NCBI RefSeq assembly: GCF_021245985.1 | Contig: NZ_JAJQXA010000002.1 | Location: forward strand, 102,668-166,667 | Direction of reading: 5' to 3' | DNA: 64,000 nt | DNA from: Flavobacterium soyae | Lineage (GTDB): Bacteria > Bacteroidota > Bacteroidia > Flavobacteriales > Flavobacteriaceae | Shown: piece after piece, positions 48,493 to 58,855 of the stretch | How positions within the stretch are numbered: position 1 is the first letter of the stretch | How the letters are laid out: each line of letters begins with the position of its first letter | Notes under the pieces: generated by a model | The model's database searches: none | What the model saw: only the letters and a program-made list of their open reading frames with translations | Told to the model about the DNA's origin: nothing | Program-made: the position numbers and the translations under genes

Positions 48493-49962
48493 TTATACAA
48501 TTTTTTTCATTGCCGTCATAGACTCTCTTAACCAAGCTCCTACTTCTTCGATAGGATGCTGACGAATTTCTTTATTAACTGCAATTAGAACATTATTATC
48601 TACTCCATTTGAAGTTGAAAACGGTTTACCAATAATATTAGTTTCTACTTTTTTCATGAATTCAGTCAATAATGGCTTACAAGCATGATCAAATAAATAA
48701 CAGCCATATTCTGCAGTATCAGAAATTACACGGTTCATTTCGAATAATTTCTTTCTTGCAATTGTGTTTGCAATTAATGGTAATTCGTGTAATGACTCAT
48801 AGTATGCAGATTCTTCAATGATTCCAGCCTCTGTCATTGTTTCAAAAGCTAACTCAACACCAGCTTTTACCATTGCAATCATTAAAACTCCATTGTCAAA
48901 ATATTCCTGCTCAGAGATTGGAGCTTCTTGCGGAGCCGTTTTTTCGAAGTTAGTTTCTCCGGTTGCAGCTCTCCATTTCAATAAATTAACATCGTCATTA
49001 GCCCAGTCAATCATCATAGTTCTTGAGAATTCTCCAGAAATAATATCGTCCTGGTGTTTTTGGAATAACGGACGCATGATATCTTTTAATTCTTCTGCTA
49101 ATTCGTAAGCTTCAATTTTAGAAGGATTATTTAAACGATCCATCATATTTGTGATACCACCATGTTTCAAAGCTTCAGTGATAGTTTCCCATCCGTATTG
49201 AATTAATTTTGAAGCATATGCTTTATCGATTCCTTTTTCAACCATTTTATCAAAACATAAAATAGATCCAGTTTGAAGCAATCCGCAAAGAATAGTCTGC
49301 TCACCCATTAAATCTGATTTTACTTCGGCAACGAAAGATGATCTTAAAACTCCTGCTTTATGTCCTCCAGTTGCTACAGCGTAAGCTTTTGCCTGATCTA
49401 AACCAAATCCGTTTGGATCGTTTTCCGGGTGAACTGCAATAAGTGTTGGTACACCAAAACCTCTTTTATATTCTTCACGAACCTCAGAACCAGGACATTT
49501 AGGAGCACACATAATAACTGTAATATCTTTACGAATCTGCATTCCTTCTTCAACAATATTAAATCCGTGAGAATAAGCTAAAGTCGATCCTTGTTTCATT
49601 AATGGCATAATCGCAGTAACAACAGATGTATGCTGTTTGTCCGGAGTAAGGTTACAAACTAAATCAGCAGTTGGAATCAACTCTTCATAAGTACCTACTT
49701 TAAATCCATTTTCAGTTGCATTTTTATATGAAGCTCTCTTTTCAGCAATTGCATCTGCACGCAATGCGTAAGAAATATCTAAACCTGAATCTCTCATGTT
49801 TAAACCTTGATTCAAACCTTGTGCACCACATCCAACAATAACAACTTTTTTTCCTGCTAATGCTGAAATTCCGTCTGCAAATTCTGACTGCTCCATAAAT
49901 TCGCAAACTCCAAGTTGCTCTAATTGTAATCTAAGTGGTAATGTGTTGAAATAATTTGCCAT
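48493..49962 (-). CDS. ilvC: Ketol-acid reductoisomerase (class II)
   Basis: A 489-residue enzyme of the long, class II type (as in E. coli, 491 residues) with a duplicated helical domain. The NADPH-binding loop is [20 protein letters not shown], and [20 protein letters not shown] and [17 protein letters not shown] contain the Mg2+-binding acids and the catalytic Glu. It converts acetolactate or aceto-hydroxybutyrate to dihydroxy acids. It is the last ilv gene, 88 bp after ilvN. Confidence 0.95.
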   Translation of the reverse strand: MANYFNTLPLRLQLEQLGVCEFMEQSEFADGISALAGKKVVIVGCGAQGLNQGLNMRDSGLDISYALRADAIAEKRASYKNATENGFKVGTYEELIPTADLVCNLTPDKQHTSVVTAIMPLMKQGSTLAYSHGFNIVEEGMQIRKDITVIMCAPKCPGSEVREEYKRGFGVPTLIAVHPENDPNGFGLDQAKAYAVATGGHKAGVLRSSFVAEVKSDLMGEQTILCGLLQTGSILCFDKMVEKGIDKAYASKLIQYGWETITEALKHGGITNMMDRLNNPSKIEAYELAEELKDIMRPLFQKHQDDIISGEFSRTMMIDWANDDVNLLKWRAATGETNFEKTAPQEAPISEQEYFDNGVLMIAMVKAGVELAFETMTEAGIIEESAYYESLHELPLIANTIARKKLFEMNRVISDTAEYGCYLFDHACKPLLTEFMKKVETNIIGKPFSTSNGVDNNVLIAVNKEIRQHPIEEVGAWLRESMTAMKKIV

Positions 49963-50049
49963 TTTGTTTTAAAATATTTAATGAAATGAAATTTAGTAAT
50001 TAATTTATTTATAATTGGTTGTGATCGTGTAATATCACATATTAATTGT

Positions 50050-50571
50050 TTATTTGAAGGTTTCTAACAATGATGAAATCTCCATTTTTTCTTTAGAAAC
50101 CGAAATTCTTCCCGAACGTACAAACTGCATTATGCCGTAAGGTTTGAATTTTTGGTATAATTCTTCAATTTCTGAACGTCTTCCTGATTTTGAAATCACA
50201 AAGAAATCACGAGAAACCGTTACAATCGTAGACTGGCTGTCTTTGATGATATTCTGAATTTGTTTTTCATCAAACAACAAGCTTGAAGCGATTTTAAACA
50301 ATGCAGTTTCAAGATAAATGGTTTCTTCATCTGTATGATAAAATGCTTTTATAACTTCGATTTGTTTTTCAATCTGTCCCACAATATTCTGAACCCATTT
50401 CTCTGTTGTATTTACTACAATGATAAATCTTGAAACATTTTCTATTTCTGATTCTGAAACATTTAGACTTAATATGTTAATGTGGCGCTTTAAGAATATT
50501 CCTGATATCCTATTTAATAAACCCACGTTATTTTCTGAGTATACCGATATGGTAAATGTTTTATCTTCCAT
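50050..50571 (-). CDS. ilvN: Acetolactate synthase regulatory (small) subunit
   Basis: A 173-residue subunit. The ACT domain is TISVYSENNVGLLNRISGIF followed by LKRHINILSLNVSESEIENV; a C-terminal ACT_5-like part is FFVISKSGRRSEIEELYQKF. Valine binding at the ACT dimer interface gives feedback inhibition of the large subunit. It follows ilvB after a spacer of about 92 bp that holds a palindromic repeat. Confidence 0.93.
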   Translation of the reverse strand: MEDKTFTISVYSENNVGLLNRISGIFLKRHINILSLNVSESEIENVSRFIIVVNTTEKWVQNIVGQIEKQIEVIKAFYHTDEETIYLETALFKIASSLLFDEKQIQNIIKDSQSTIVTVSRDFFVISKSGRRSEIEELYQKFKPYGIMQFVRSGRISVSKEKMEISSLLETFK

Positions 50572-50594
50572 GTAATTTTTGTTTAAAGTTTTTT

Positions 50595-50657
50595 TGTTTC
50601 AGGTTTTACTCCCGATAGCTATCGGGATTGAAACTTTTAACCTGAAACCTGAAACTT
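50595..50657. repeat. Palindromic repeat inside the ilvB-ilvN spacer
   Basis: GTTTCAGGTTTTA faces AACCTGAAAC and GAAACCTGAAAC on either side of the perfect palindrome CCCGATAGCTATCGGG (50611-50626). It belongs to the GTTTCAGG family seen at 25063 and 29127. It separates two genes of one operon. Confidence 0.85.
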
Positions 50658-50663
50658 TTTTCT

Positions 50664-52358
50664 TTAGCTTAATCTAATTTCTGAAACACATGCTCCTGTT
50701 GGAATCATTGGGAAAACGTTATTTTCTTTTTCAACCATAACTTCTAAGAAATAAGAATCTTTTGAAGCCAGCATTTCAGCAACTGCAGCATCTAAATCTT
50801 CGCGTTGTGTAACTTTCTTTGATTTAATATGATATCCTTCAGCAATTGCAACAAAATTTGGATTAATCATTTTTGTTGATGCATATCTGTTGTCAAAAAA
50901 CAATTCCTGCCATTGGCGCACCATTCCTAAAAATTCATTGTTTAGAATAACAATCTTTACCGGAACCTGAGTCTGGAAAATTGTTCCCAATTCCTGAATT
51001 GTCATTTGGAAACCTCCATCACCAATAATAGCTACAACTTCACGATCTGGTTTTCCCATTTTAGCTCCAATTGCAGCCGGAAGCGCAAATCCCATTGTTC
51101 CTAATCCGCCGGAAGTAATATTACTTTTTGTTGAATTGAATTTAGCATAGCGACACGCAAACATTTGGTGCTGGCCAACATCTGAAACAATAATCGCATC
51201 ACCTTTTGAGTGTTTGTTAATCATTTCGATAGTTTCTCCCATTGAAAGTCCTGCTGTTTTTGGGTTTAGCTCATCTTTAATAACAGATTCATATTCTATT
51301 TTAGCCAATTCTTTAAACTCATTATGCCATAAATCGTGCGATTTTGCATCAAGTAATGGCAACAAAGCAGCTAAAGATTCTTTTACATCACCTAAAACCG
51401 CTACTTCTGTTTTAACGTTTTTGTCGATTTCGGCTGGATCAATTTCGAAGTGAATTACTTTTGCCTGTTTAGCATAAGTACTTAATTTACCTGTAACACG
51501 GTCGTCAAAACGCATTCCGAAAGCAATTAAAACATCGCATTCGTTAGTAAGCAGGTTTGGGGCGTAATTTCCGTGCATTCCTAACATACCTACATTTAAA
51601 GGATGATCTGTTGGCAGAGCCGAAAGCCCTAAAATTGTCCATGCAGCCGGAATTCCTGATTTTTCAAGAACCGCTTTAAATTCAGCTTCGGCCTGACCTA
51701 AAATAATTCCCTGACCGAAAACTATAAAAGGTTTTTTAGCACTATTAATTAAAGCTGCTGCTTCGGCAACCTTATCTAAATTTAATTTCGGAACCGGATT
51801 GTAGCTTCTAATTCCAGTACATTTTTCATAACTAAAATCAAACTCATCAAACTGAGCATTTTTAGTAATATCGATTAATACTGGTCCCGGACGCCCGGAA
51901 CGAGCAATATAAAATGCTTTCGCAATAATTTCAGGAATTTGTGAAGCTTCAGTTACCTGAAAATTCCATTTTGTAACCGGAGTAGAAATTCCAATTATAT
52001 CCGTTTCCTGAAAAGCATCAGATCCTAATAAATGTCTTCCAACTTGTCCGGTAATGCAAACCATTGGAGTTGAATCGATTTGAGCATCTGCAATTCCGGT
52101 AACTAAGTTTGTTGCTCCTGGTCCAGAAGTAGCTATTGCTACCCCTACTTTCCCTGTCGCTCTTGCATAACCCTGAGCAGCATGCGTTGCACCTTGTTCA
52201 TGACGTACTAAAACATGGTGTAACTTATCCTGAAATTTATATAATTCGTCGTAAACCGGCATTATAGCTCCTCCCGGATAACCATAAATTAAGTCTACTC
52301 CTTCTTCTAATAAACATCTAATAACGGCTTCGGCGCCTGATATCCTAATTGTTCCCAT
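50664..52358 (-). CDS. ilvB: Acetolactate synthase, catalytic (large) subunit
   Basis: A 564-residue TPP enzyme. EEGVDLIYGYPGGAIMPVYD opens the PYR domain with the catalytic Glu in VLVRHEQGATHAAQG; the FAD-type middle domain follows (FGQGIILG and MRFDDRVTGKL); GDGGFQMTIQELGT ending in LNNEFLGMVRQWQELFF is the TPP/Mg motif. It condenses two pyruvates, or pyruvate with 2-oxobutyrate. It lies between ilvD and ilvN. The end (VSEIRLS) falls in the GTTTCAGG-type repeat region but is codon-rich. Confidence 0.95.
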   Translation of the reverse strand: MGTIRISGAEAVIRCLLEEGVDLIYGYPGGAIMPVYDELYKFQDKLHHVLVRHEQGATHAAQGYARATGKVGVAIATSGPGATNLVTGIADAQIDSTPMVCITGQVGRHLLGSDAFQETDIIGISTPVTKWNFQVTEASQIPEIIAKAFYIARSGRPGPVLIDITKNAQFDEFDFSYEKCTGIRSYNPVPKLNLDKVAEAAALINSAKKPFIVFGQGIILGQAEAEFKAVLEKSGIPAAWTILGLSALPTDHPLNVGMLGMHGNYAPNLLTNECDVLIAFGMRFDDRVTGKLSTYAKQAKVIHFEIDPAEIDKNVKTEVAVLGDVKESLAALLPLLDAKSHDLWHNEFKELAKIEYESVIKDELNPKTAGLSMGETIEMINKHSKGDAIIVSDVGQHQMFACRYAKFNSTKSNITSGGLGTMGFALPAAIGAKMGKPDREVVAIIGDGGFQMTIQELGTIFQTQVPVKIVILNNEFLGMVRQWQELFFDNRYASTKMINPNFVAIAEGYHIKSKKVTQREDLDAAVAEMLASKDSYFLEVMVEKENNVFPMIPTGACVSEIRLS

Positions 52359-52478
52359 TTGTATATTTTTTTCTCCCTTATTTCTATTTTTTAAGAAATA
52401 GAGATTTACACTTTTATAGTTTATTCAAGAATCTTTTTCATTTTTATTGAAATTGATTTTTGAAATTGTAATTGAATG

Positions 52479-54152
52479 CTAGTTATCGGTAACACATCCT
52501 GTTGATGCGCTTGAAACTGATCTTGCATATTTAAGTAAAACTCCTCTGTCAACTTTTAGCTCTGGCTGAACCCAAGCCGCTTTACGAGCTGCATATTCTT
52601 CGTCAGATATTTTCAGGTCGATTGTATTTTTTACAGCGTCGATAGCGATCATATCTCCATCTTTTACTAAAGCAATACCACCCCCATCATATGCTTCTGG
52701 TGTAACGTGTCCTACCACGAATCCGTGTGAACCTCCGGAGAATCTCCCATCTGTAATTAACGCACAGCTGCTTCCTAATCCAGCTCCAATAATCGCAGAT
52801 GTAGGTTTTAGCATTTCAGGCATTCCCGGACCACCTTTTGGCCCACAACCCCTGATGACGACTACATTACCCGGTTTAATTTTTCCGGCCTGAAGACCTG
52901 GAATTACTTCAAATTCTCCTTCAAAAACAACAGCCGGTCCTTCAAAATATTCCCCTTCTTTACCGCTGATTTTTGCTACAGCACCTTCAGAAGCAAGGTT
53001 TCCGTATAAAACCTGAATATTTCCTGTTGGTTTTAATGCTTTTTGTATTTCATGGATAACTTCTTGTCCGTCTTGTAAATCCGGAGTTGAAGCTAAATTT
53101 TCAGCAACTGTTTTTCCTGTTACCGTTAAACAATCTCCGTGAATCAATCCAACTTTTAATAGATATTTCATTACTCCCGGAATTCCTCCAACTTCATGAA
53201 TATCTTCCATCATATATTTACCACTTGGTTTCATGTCAGCAAGAACCGGAGTTCTGTCATTAATAGCTTGAAAATCATCCAAAGTAATTGTGATACCAAC
53301 AGAATGTGCCATAGCAATTAAGTGCATAACAGCATTTGTAGAACCCCCTAAAACTGCTACAATTGTAATAGCATTTTCGAAAGCTTTACGAGTCATAATA
53401 TCTCTTGGCTTAATATCTTTTTCTAATAAAATTTTAATAGCAGCTCCGGCAGCAAGACATTCATCTCTTTTTTCCTGACTCAAAGCAGGGTTTGAAGAGC
53501 TGTATGGCAAACTCATTCCTAATGCTTCAATTGCCGAAGACATCGTGTTTGCAGTATACATTCCACCGCAGGCACCAGCTCCAGGGCAGGCATTTTGAAT
53601 AACACCTTTAAAATCTTCAGGAGTAATTTCATTTTTTACTTTTTTTCCTAAAGCTTCAAAAGCTGATACAATGTTTAAAGATTCACCTTTCCATTTTCCA
53701 GAGTGAATTGAACCTCCATAAACCATCATCGACGGGCGGTTTAATCTTCCCATTGCGATTAATGCTCCGGGCATATTTTTATCGCAGCCGGGAATTGCAA
53801 TGATACTATCGTACCATTGTGCTCCTGCAACTGTTTCTATAGAGTCTGCAATTACATCACGAGATACTAATGAATAACGCATTCCTTCTGTACCGTTAGA
53901 AATTCCATCACTTACACCAATGGTATTAAAAATAAGCCCGACCAGACCAGCATCCCAAACACCTTTTTTAACATCTTTTGCTAAATCATTCAGGTGCATG
54001 TTACACGTGTTACCATCATAACCCATGCTCACAATCCCTACTTGTGCTTTTTTCAAATCTTCTTCAGTTAAACCAATACCATACAACATCGCTTGCGCCG
54101 CTGGCTGTGTTTGATCTTGAGTGATGGTTTTGCTGTACTTATTTAATTCCAT
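52479..54152 (-). CDS. ilvD: Dihydroxy-acid dehydratase
   Basis: A 557-residue iron-sulfur dehydratase. Cluster cysteines are in [23 protein letters not shown] and [20 protein letters not shown]; further markers are [18 protein letters not shown] and [15 protein letters not shown]. It removes water from dihydroxy-isovalerate to give 2-oxoisovalerate (also the isoleucine branch). First structural gene of the ilv operon, preceded by an Ile/Val attenuator. Its C-terminus ends [11 protein letters not shown], the usual end. Confidence 0.95.
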   Translation of the reverse strand: MELNKYSKTITQDQTQPAAQAMLYGIGLTEEDLKKAQVGIVSMGYDGNTCNMHLNDLAKDVKKGVWDAGLVGLIFNTIGVSDGISNGTEGMRYSLVSRDVIADSIETVAGAQWYDSIIAIPGCDKNMPGALIAMGRLNRPSMMVYGGSIHSGKWKGESLNIVSAFEALGKKVKNEITPEDFKGVIQNACPGAGACGGMYTANTMSSAIEALGMSLPYSSSNPALSQEKRDECLAAGAAIKILLEKDIKPRDIMTRKAFENAITIVAVLGGSTNAVMHLIAMAHSVGITITLDDFQAINDRTPVLADMKPSGKYMMEDIHEVGGIPGVMKYLLKVGLIHGDCLTVTGKTVAENLASTPDLQDGQEVIHEIQKALKPTGNIQVLYGNLASEGAVAKISGKEGEYFEGPAVVFEGEFEVIPGLQAGKIKPGNVVVIRGCGPKGGPGMPEMLKPTSAIIGAGLGSSCALITDGRFSGGSHGFVVGHVTPEAYDGGGIALVKDGDMIAIDAVKNTIDLKISDEEYAARKAAWVQPELKVDRGVLLKYARSVSSASTGCVTDN

Positions 54153-54182
54153 TATTGTATTATTTTTTTTTAATTTTTATTC

Positions 54183-54213
54183 AAAAAAAAACCTTCCAGT
54201 ATTTGGAAGGTTT
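54183..54213 (-). terminator. Attenuator terminator of the ilv operon
   Basis: On the minus strand AAACCTTCCA pairs with TGGAAGGTTT (10 bp, 5-nt loop at 54199-54203) and is followed by eight or more T. It lies 23 bp after the leader-peptide stop and about 30 bp before ilvD, the normal place for an attenuator. Confidence 0.9.
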
Positions 54214-54236
54214 GTAATATAGTTTTTCAATTATAT

Positions 54237-54314
54237 TTATACCATTCCCGATGCAGATGTGCAAAACACATTGACAACAACGACAGAAGTAATAATAATT
54301 GAGATTTGCATCAT
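54237..54314 (-). CDS. ilv operon leader peptide (25 aa, Ile/Val-rich)
   Basis: From the first of two consecutive ATG codons: M-M-Q followed by ISIIITSVVVVNV, then FCTSASGMV and stop. Four Ile and six Val codons in 25, including III and VVVV runs, identify a leader peptide that senses charging of isoleucine and valine tRNAs. Ribosome stalling at these codons would prevent the downstream terminator from forming. No Leu codon is present, matching control of ilv, not leu, genes. Too short for normal gene finding; the arrangement with promoter, peptide and terminator is complete. Confidence 0.88.
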   Translation of the reverse strand: MMQISIIITSVVVVNVFCTSASGMV

Positions 54315-54331
54315 TTATTTTTTTAGTGTTA

Positions 54332-54339
54332 CAAAAGTA
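54332..54339 (-). promoter_or_regulatory. -7 box of the ilv operon promoter
   Basis: TACTTTTG on the minus strand matches TAnnTTTG. Transcription would begin about 10 bases before the leader peptide start. No TTG at the exact -33 spacing was found (nearest is farther away), so the upstream element is weak or different. Confidence 0.5.
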
Positions 54340-54421
54340 CGGAAACTTTAAGAACTAAAAAAATAAAATCTCAACATTTTCAATACTTCTTGTTATTTAA
54401 TCTATAATTTTAATAAAAACT

Positions 54422-55540
54422 CTAAACTATTGTCGATTGTCCAATATAAACGTTGTCATTTCTGAAATATAACAAATCATCTTTACTGAAAATAAAATTA
54501 GAAACAAACTCTCCTACTTCATTTGTACCGAATTTTGAATCTGGTTTTAAATCAACTGTAACAACTTTATATTCAATTGCTTTTTCAATAGCTTTATAAA
54601 TCACATTTGCTTCTGTAAACAATCCGAAATGTTCCAACAACATTGCTGCAGATAAAATGGAAGCAATTGGATTGGCAATATTTTTTCCTTTTGCCTGAGG
54701 ATAAGATCCGTGGATTGGTTCGAAAAGCGCATTTTTTTCTCCTAAAGATGCGGAAGCCAATAAACCAATTGAACCTGTAATTACGCTGGCTTCATCTGAT
54801 AAAATATCTCCAAATAAATTTTCTGTCAAAATCACATCAAATTGTTTCGGATTTAAGATGATTTGCATTGCTGCGTTATCAACAAATAAAAAGTCTAAAA
54901 GAACATCAGGATAGCTTTCACCCACTTTTTGAACTACTTTTCTCCACAATCTTGAAGTTTCCAAAACATTAGCTTTGTCAACCATTGTTAATTTTTTGCG
55001 TCGGTTTTGTGCCGATTTAAAAGCTAAATGTGCGATTCTTGTTATTTCTTCTTCTGAATATTCACATAAATCTGAAGCATGTGTTCCTTCTTCATTTAAT
55101 GTTTTAGCTCCAAAATAAGCACCGCCTGTTAATTCTCTGAAAATAGTAAAATCTGCGCCTTCAATAATTTCTCTTTTTAAAGGGGATGCTTCTACTAATG
55201 CTTTATAAGGTTTTATCGGGCGGATATTGGCAAACAATCCTAATTCTTTACGAAGTTTTAATAATCCCTGCTCCGGACGAACTTTTGCATTTGGATTATT
55301 ATCGTATTTAGGATCACCAATTGCTCCAAATAAAACGGCATCAGTATTTAAACAAAGATTTAAAGTTTGTTCCGGTAACGGGTTTCCAGTTTTATCAATA
55401 GCAACCGCTCCCATGAGTGCTTCCTCAAAAACAAATTCATGATTGTACACTTCGCCAATAGCGTGCAATGCTTTTTTGGCTTGTAAAATTACCTCTGGTC
55501 CAATTCCGTCTCCTGGTAAAACTGCTATTTTCAAATTCAT
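54422..55540 (-). CDS. leuB: 3-isopropylmalate dehydrogenase
   Basis: A 372-residue enzyme, typical length. GDGIGPEVILQAKKAL is the opening, FRELTGGAYFGAKT and DLCEYSEEEITRIAHLAFK follow; the conserved active-site segment is RKKLTMVDKANVLETSRLWR and the NAD/metal segment NLFGDILSDEASVITGSIGL. It oxidises and decarboxylates 3-isopropylmalate to 4-methyl-2-oxovalerate. It lies 240 bp after leuA; leuC and leuD, which would act between them, are not here. Confidence 0.94.
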   Translation of the reverse strand: MNLKIAVLPGDGIGPEVILQAKKALHAIGEVYNHEFVFEEALMGAVAIDKTGNPLPEQTLNLCLNTDAVLFGAIGDPKYDNNPNAKVRPEQGLLKLRKELGLFANIRPIKPYKALVEASPLKREIIEGADFTIFRELTGGAYFGAKTLNEEGTHASDLCEYSEEEITRIAHLAFKSAQNRRKKLTMVDKANVLETSRLWRKVVQKVGESYPDVLLDFLFVDNAAMQIILNPKQFDVILTENLFGDILSDEASVITGSIGLLASASLGEKNALFEPIHGSYPQAKGKNIANPIASILSAAMLLEHFGLFTEANVIYKAIEKAIEYKVVTVDLKPDSKFGTNEVGEFVSNFIFSKDDLLYFRNDNVYIGQSTIV

Positions 55541-55600
55541 AACGTCTCGTTCTTTATGTATTTAAATCTTTAATTTTTTTTTCTTTTTGTTGCCTTTATT

Positions 55601-55743
55601 TTTAAACACATAGTCCCGATGCATAGGGATTGCAAGCTTAATAAGGCGTTTCACTTGCATTAACAAACATAGCTATGTGTTAGAAACTAGTTTCTTTTTA
55701 TATTCTTTTACACATTTAAAACCTATGTTTCTATGTGTTAAAA
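55601..55743. repeat. AAACACATAG/CTATGTGTT inverted repeat in the leuA-leuB gap
   Basis: TTTAAACACATAG at 55601-55613 faces CTATGTGTTAAA at 55731-55743; a further CTATGTGTTA occurs at 55673-55682 and CCTATGTTTCTATGTGTTA at 55722-55740. Between the copies lies CCCGAT-GCATAGGGAT. The gap has no gene; it may mark the place where leuC and leuD are found in relatives. Confidence 0.7.
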
Positions 55744-55780
55744 TATTTTCTCTTTTCTCTATTCTCTATTATCTTTTCGA

Positions 55781-56962
55781 CTAGCTTCTGATTAAATCTC
55801 CTTCAATTTTTGAAGCTTCGATAATCTGGTGAATATCTGCATCTACAACTTCTTTTTTGATATCTGCAAATTTCAGGAACTCAATATATACAATGTCTAA
55901 TTGTACTTTAGTCAATTCGTAACCTACTTTTTTAGCACGGTAAGCTAATGCAGCTCTTCCGCTTCTTGCAGTCAAAATGATTGAAGATTCGTTAACCCCA
56001 ACATCAAGCGGATCCATGATTTCGTAAGTTGCTCTGTTTTTGATAACACCATCCTGATGAATTCCAGAACTGTGTGCAAAAGCATTTGCTCCTACGATAG
56101 CTTTATTTGGCTGTACAATCATTCCCATACTTTCAGAAACCAAACGGCTCATTTCGTTTAATTCTCTTGTATTAATGTTTGTATCTAAGTTTAAATATGG
56201 ATGTTGTTTAAAAATCATTACCACTTCTTCAAGTGCTGTATTTCCTGCTCTTTCTCCAATACCATTAATAGTACACTCGATTTGTCTTGCTCCATTTATA
56301 GCTCCTGCGATAGAGTTTGCAGTTGCCATTCCTAAATCATTATGACAGTGACATGAAAGGATTACGTTTTCGATTCCTTTTACGTTTTCTTTTAAATATT
56401 TAATTTTCGCCCCGTATTCTTCAGGAAGACAATATCCTGTTGTATCAGGAATGTTTAATACGGTTGCACCAGATTTAATTACTTCTTCACAGACTTTTGC
56501 AAGGAAAGCATTGTCTGTTCTACCAGCATCTTCTGCATAGAATTCAACATCTTCTACATATGTTTTTGCGTGAGCTACTGCAAATTTTGCTCTTGCAATA
56601 ATATCTTCCGGGGTAGTTTGTAATTTATGGAGTATATGAGATTCTGAAGTTCCGATTCCGGTATGGATTCTAGGTCTTTTAGCGTGCTTTAAAGCAGCTG
56701 CAGCAACATCAATGTCATTTTTTACGGCTCTTGTCAATCCGCAGACGGTTGCATTTTCTACAATTTTACAAATCTCAGAGACCGATAAAAAATCGCCCGG
56801 ACTTGACACAGGGAAACCGGCTTCGATAATATCAACTCCCATTTTGTCTAGTCGTTCTGCGATAACTAATTTTTGCTTAGTATCTAACTTACATCCTGGA
56901 ACTTGTTCACCGTCGCGTAATGTGGTGTCAAAAATTTGAACTTTCTCTCTATTCATATTCAT
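55781..56962 (-). CDS. leuA: 2-isopropylmalate synthase, short form
   Basis: A 393-residue HMGL-like enzyme: [60 protein letters not shown] and [13 protein letters not shown] give the metal- and acetyl-CoA-binding features. It lacks the C-terminal LeuA dimer (allosteric) domain of about 130 residues, ending after the linker ([16 protein letters not shown]), as is common in Bacteroidota. Leu feedback through that domain is therefore absent. The ATG at 56956 (codon 3) is an alternative start. Confidence 0.92.
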   Translation of the reverse strand: MNMNREKVQIFDTTLRDGEQVPGCKLDTKQKLVIAERLDKMGVDIIEAGFPVSSPGDFLSVSEICKIVENATVCGLTRAVKNDIDVAAAALKHAKRPRIHTGIGTSESHILHKLQTTPEDIIARAKFAVAHAKTYVEDVEFYAEDAGRTDNAFLAKVCEEVIKSGATVLNIPDTTGYCLPEEYGAKIKYLKENVKGIENVILSCHCHNDLGMATANSIAGAINGARQIECTINGIGERAGNTALEEVVMIFKQHPYLNLDTNINTRELNEMSRLVSESMGMIVQPNKAIVGANAFAHSSGIHQDGVIKNRATYEIMDPLDVGVNESSIILTARSGRAALAYRAKKVGYELTKVQLDIVYIEFLKFADIKKEVVDADIHQIIEASKIEGDLIRS

Positions 56963-57111
56963 TTATTTAATGTAATTTCACATCTTGATAACAAATATAT
57001 ATTGTACTTCTTCAGTACGAAATTCATTTTAATGAAATTATACTGTTCATAACACAATTTATAACAAGCTAAAACACTAACAACCAATAAGTTATATTAT
57101 TATTTTTTACA

Positions 57112-58656
57112 ATGGCTAACCATCAAAAAGATTCCTTATTTGTTCTGATAAAATCACTTTCCAAATCTGAAAAGAGACAGTTTAAAATTTTTGCAAGCCG
57201 ATTAGAGACAAGTTCGAATACTAAATTCATTGAATTATTCAATATTTTAGATAAATCTGAAACCTATGATGAAAAGCTGATTTTGAAGAGCGGAAGTATC
57301 AAAAAAGTACAGTTATCTAACTTAAAATCATACTTATACAAACAAATTTTGGTAAGTATTCGTTTGAATATTCCCAGCCAGAACATTCGTTATCAGTTAC
57401 GTGAACAAATTGATTTTGCTGTTATATTATATAATAAAGGTTTGTATAAACAGAGTTTAAAAATTCTGGACAAAACAAAACAGCAGGCTTTAGAAAACGA
57501 CGAAAAATTAATGGCTTATGAAATTGTAGAATTTGAAAAACTAATCGAATCACAATATATTACCCGAAGTATTCAGGGCCGCGCCGACGAGCTGGTTATT
57601 CAGGCCAAAGAATTAAATTACAGAAATACTATTTCAAGTAAATTATCAAATCTTTCGCTTCAATTATACGGAATCATGCTGAAAACGGGTTACGTAAAAA
57701 GCGATGAAGAGTATAAATATATTGATGATTATTTCAACAAACATATTGCAAAACTAGACGAAAGTAAATTTGGTTTCCGCGAAAAATACTGGTTTTACAA
57801 TGCTAATTTATGGCGAAGCTTCCTGGTTCAGGACTTTTTAGCAAGTTATAAGTTTGCTTATAAATGGGTTCAGCTTTTTTACGACAACCCAAATATGATT
57901 TATCTGAATCCGGTATTTTTCTTAAAAGGAAACCACTATTTTCTGGAGTCGCTTTATATGCTGAAATATACGTCTAATTTCAAAAGATATCTTTCACTTT
58001 TAGAAGAAACCATCCAGGATCCAAAATTTCCGGTAAACGATAACATTGCATCACTATCATTTCTTTACATCTATAATAATAAACTGAATTTACATATTCT
58101 GGAAGGTACTTTTGCCGAAAGTGAATATTTAATTCCAGAGATTTTAGAAAAATTAAAATTACACAGCGAACATCTTGATGAACATCACGAAATGTTGTTT
58201 TTCTATAAAATTGCTTCTATTTATTTTGGAAATGAGAAATATAACGAATGTATCCTTTATTTAGATAAAATTATCAATAATAAGAACTTAACCATGCGCG
58301 AGGATTTAATGTGCTTCGCAAGACTTTTATCTTTGATTGCACATTATGAATTAGGAAAAGATTATTATTTAGAAAATCATCTTAAAAGCACGTATAAGTT
58401 TTTATTGAAAATGAATGATTTGCATGAAGTTCAAAAGGAAATCATTAAGTTTTTGAGAAACCTGAACAACTTCTACCCTGCTGATATTAAAAAGGAATTC
58501 AAAAAAATGCACGCTCGTTTTGTAGAGCTGGAAAAGAATACTTACGAAAAAAGGGCTTTTTTATACCTTGATATTATTTCATGGCTTGAAAGTAAAATTG
58601 AGAATCGAAAAATTGCGGATATAATTAAGGAAAAGGCTAAACTTAACAGCAGATAA
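57112..58656 (+). CDS. TPR-like helical protein of unknown function (514 aa)
   Basis: A long all-helical protein with no signal peptide. It opens KDSLFVLIKSLSKSEKRQFK, and helical pairs follow: IDFAVILYNKGLYKQSLKIL, KLMAYEIVEFEKLIESQYIT, FYKIASIYFGNEKYNECILY. The spacing of small and aromatic residues suggests degenerate tetratricopeptide repeats through residues 90-480. It resembles conserved flavobacterial proteins near leuA, with no reported function. It is divergent from leuA. Confidence 0.75.
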   Translation: MANHQKDSLFVLIKSLSKSEKRQFKIFASRLETSSNTKFIELFNILDKSETYDEKLILKSGSIKKVQLSNLKSYLYKQILVSIRLNIPSQNIRYQLREQIDFAVILYNKGLYKQSLKILDKTKQQALENDEKLMAYEIVEFEKLIESQYITRSIQGRADELVIQAKELNYRNTISSKLSNLSLQLYGIMLKTGYVKSDEEYKYIDDYFNKHIAKLDESKFGFREKYWFYNANLWRSFLVQDFLASYKFAYKWVQLFYDNPNMIYLNPVFFLKGNHYFLESLYMLKYTSNFKRYLSLLEETIQDPKFPVNDNIASLSFLYIYNNKLNLHILEGTFAESEYLIPEILEKLKLHSEHLDEHHEMLFFYKIASIYFGNEKYNECILYLDKIINNKNLTMREDLMCFARLLSLIAHYELGKDYYLENHLKSTYKFLLKMNDLHEVQKEIIKFLRNLNNFYPADIKKEFKKMHARFVELEKNTYEKRAFLYLDIISWLESKIENRKIADIIKEKAKLNSR

Positions 58657-58715
58657 AAATTCCATTTTTTTAAATTGCTTCGCCTGTTCGCTATCGCTCG
58701 GGTCCAAATTCCAAT

Positions 58716-58752
58716 AAAAAAGCCTGAAAGATTTAATCTTTCAGGCTTTTTT
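58716..58752. terminator. Bidirectional terminator between the TPR-like gene and M1 peptidase
   Basis: AAAAAAGCCTGAAAGAT pairs with ATCTTTCAGGCTTTTTT (17 bp, 3-nt loop) with T runs on both strands. It lies inside the long inverted repeat at 58667-58950. Confidence 0.9.
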
Positions 58753-58855
58753 GTCATTTCTGACCGAAGGGAGAAATCGTACAAGTTGATCGACAAAGTT
58801 AGACGACATTTCTTTGCGGAGTTTCTAGTGCGATTTCTCCTTCGTCGAAATGACA
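58752..58855. repeat. ~102-bp palindromic repeat, family A, copy 4 (inverted)
   Basis: TGTCATTTC-TGACCGAAGGG at the left faces CCTTCGTCGAAATGACA at the right. Inside, GAGAAATCGTACAAG and GTTTCTAGTGCGATTTCTC show that the element runs in the opposite direction to copies 1-3, with ATCGACAAAGTT as the centre. Confidence 0.88.

Noticed and set aside
55541..55780. Leucine leader peptide or attenuator before leuB
   Set aside because: No short frame with a run of Leu codons is present on the minus strand; the stems there belong to a repeat.
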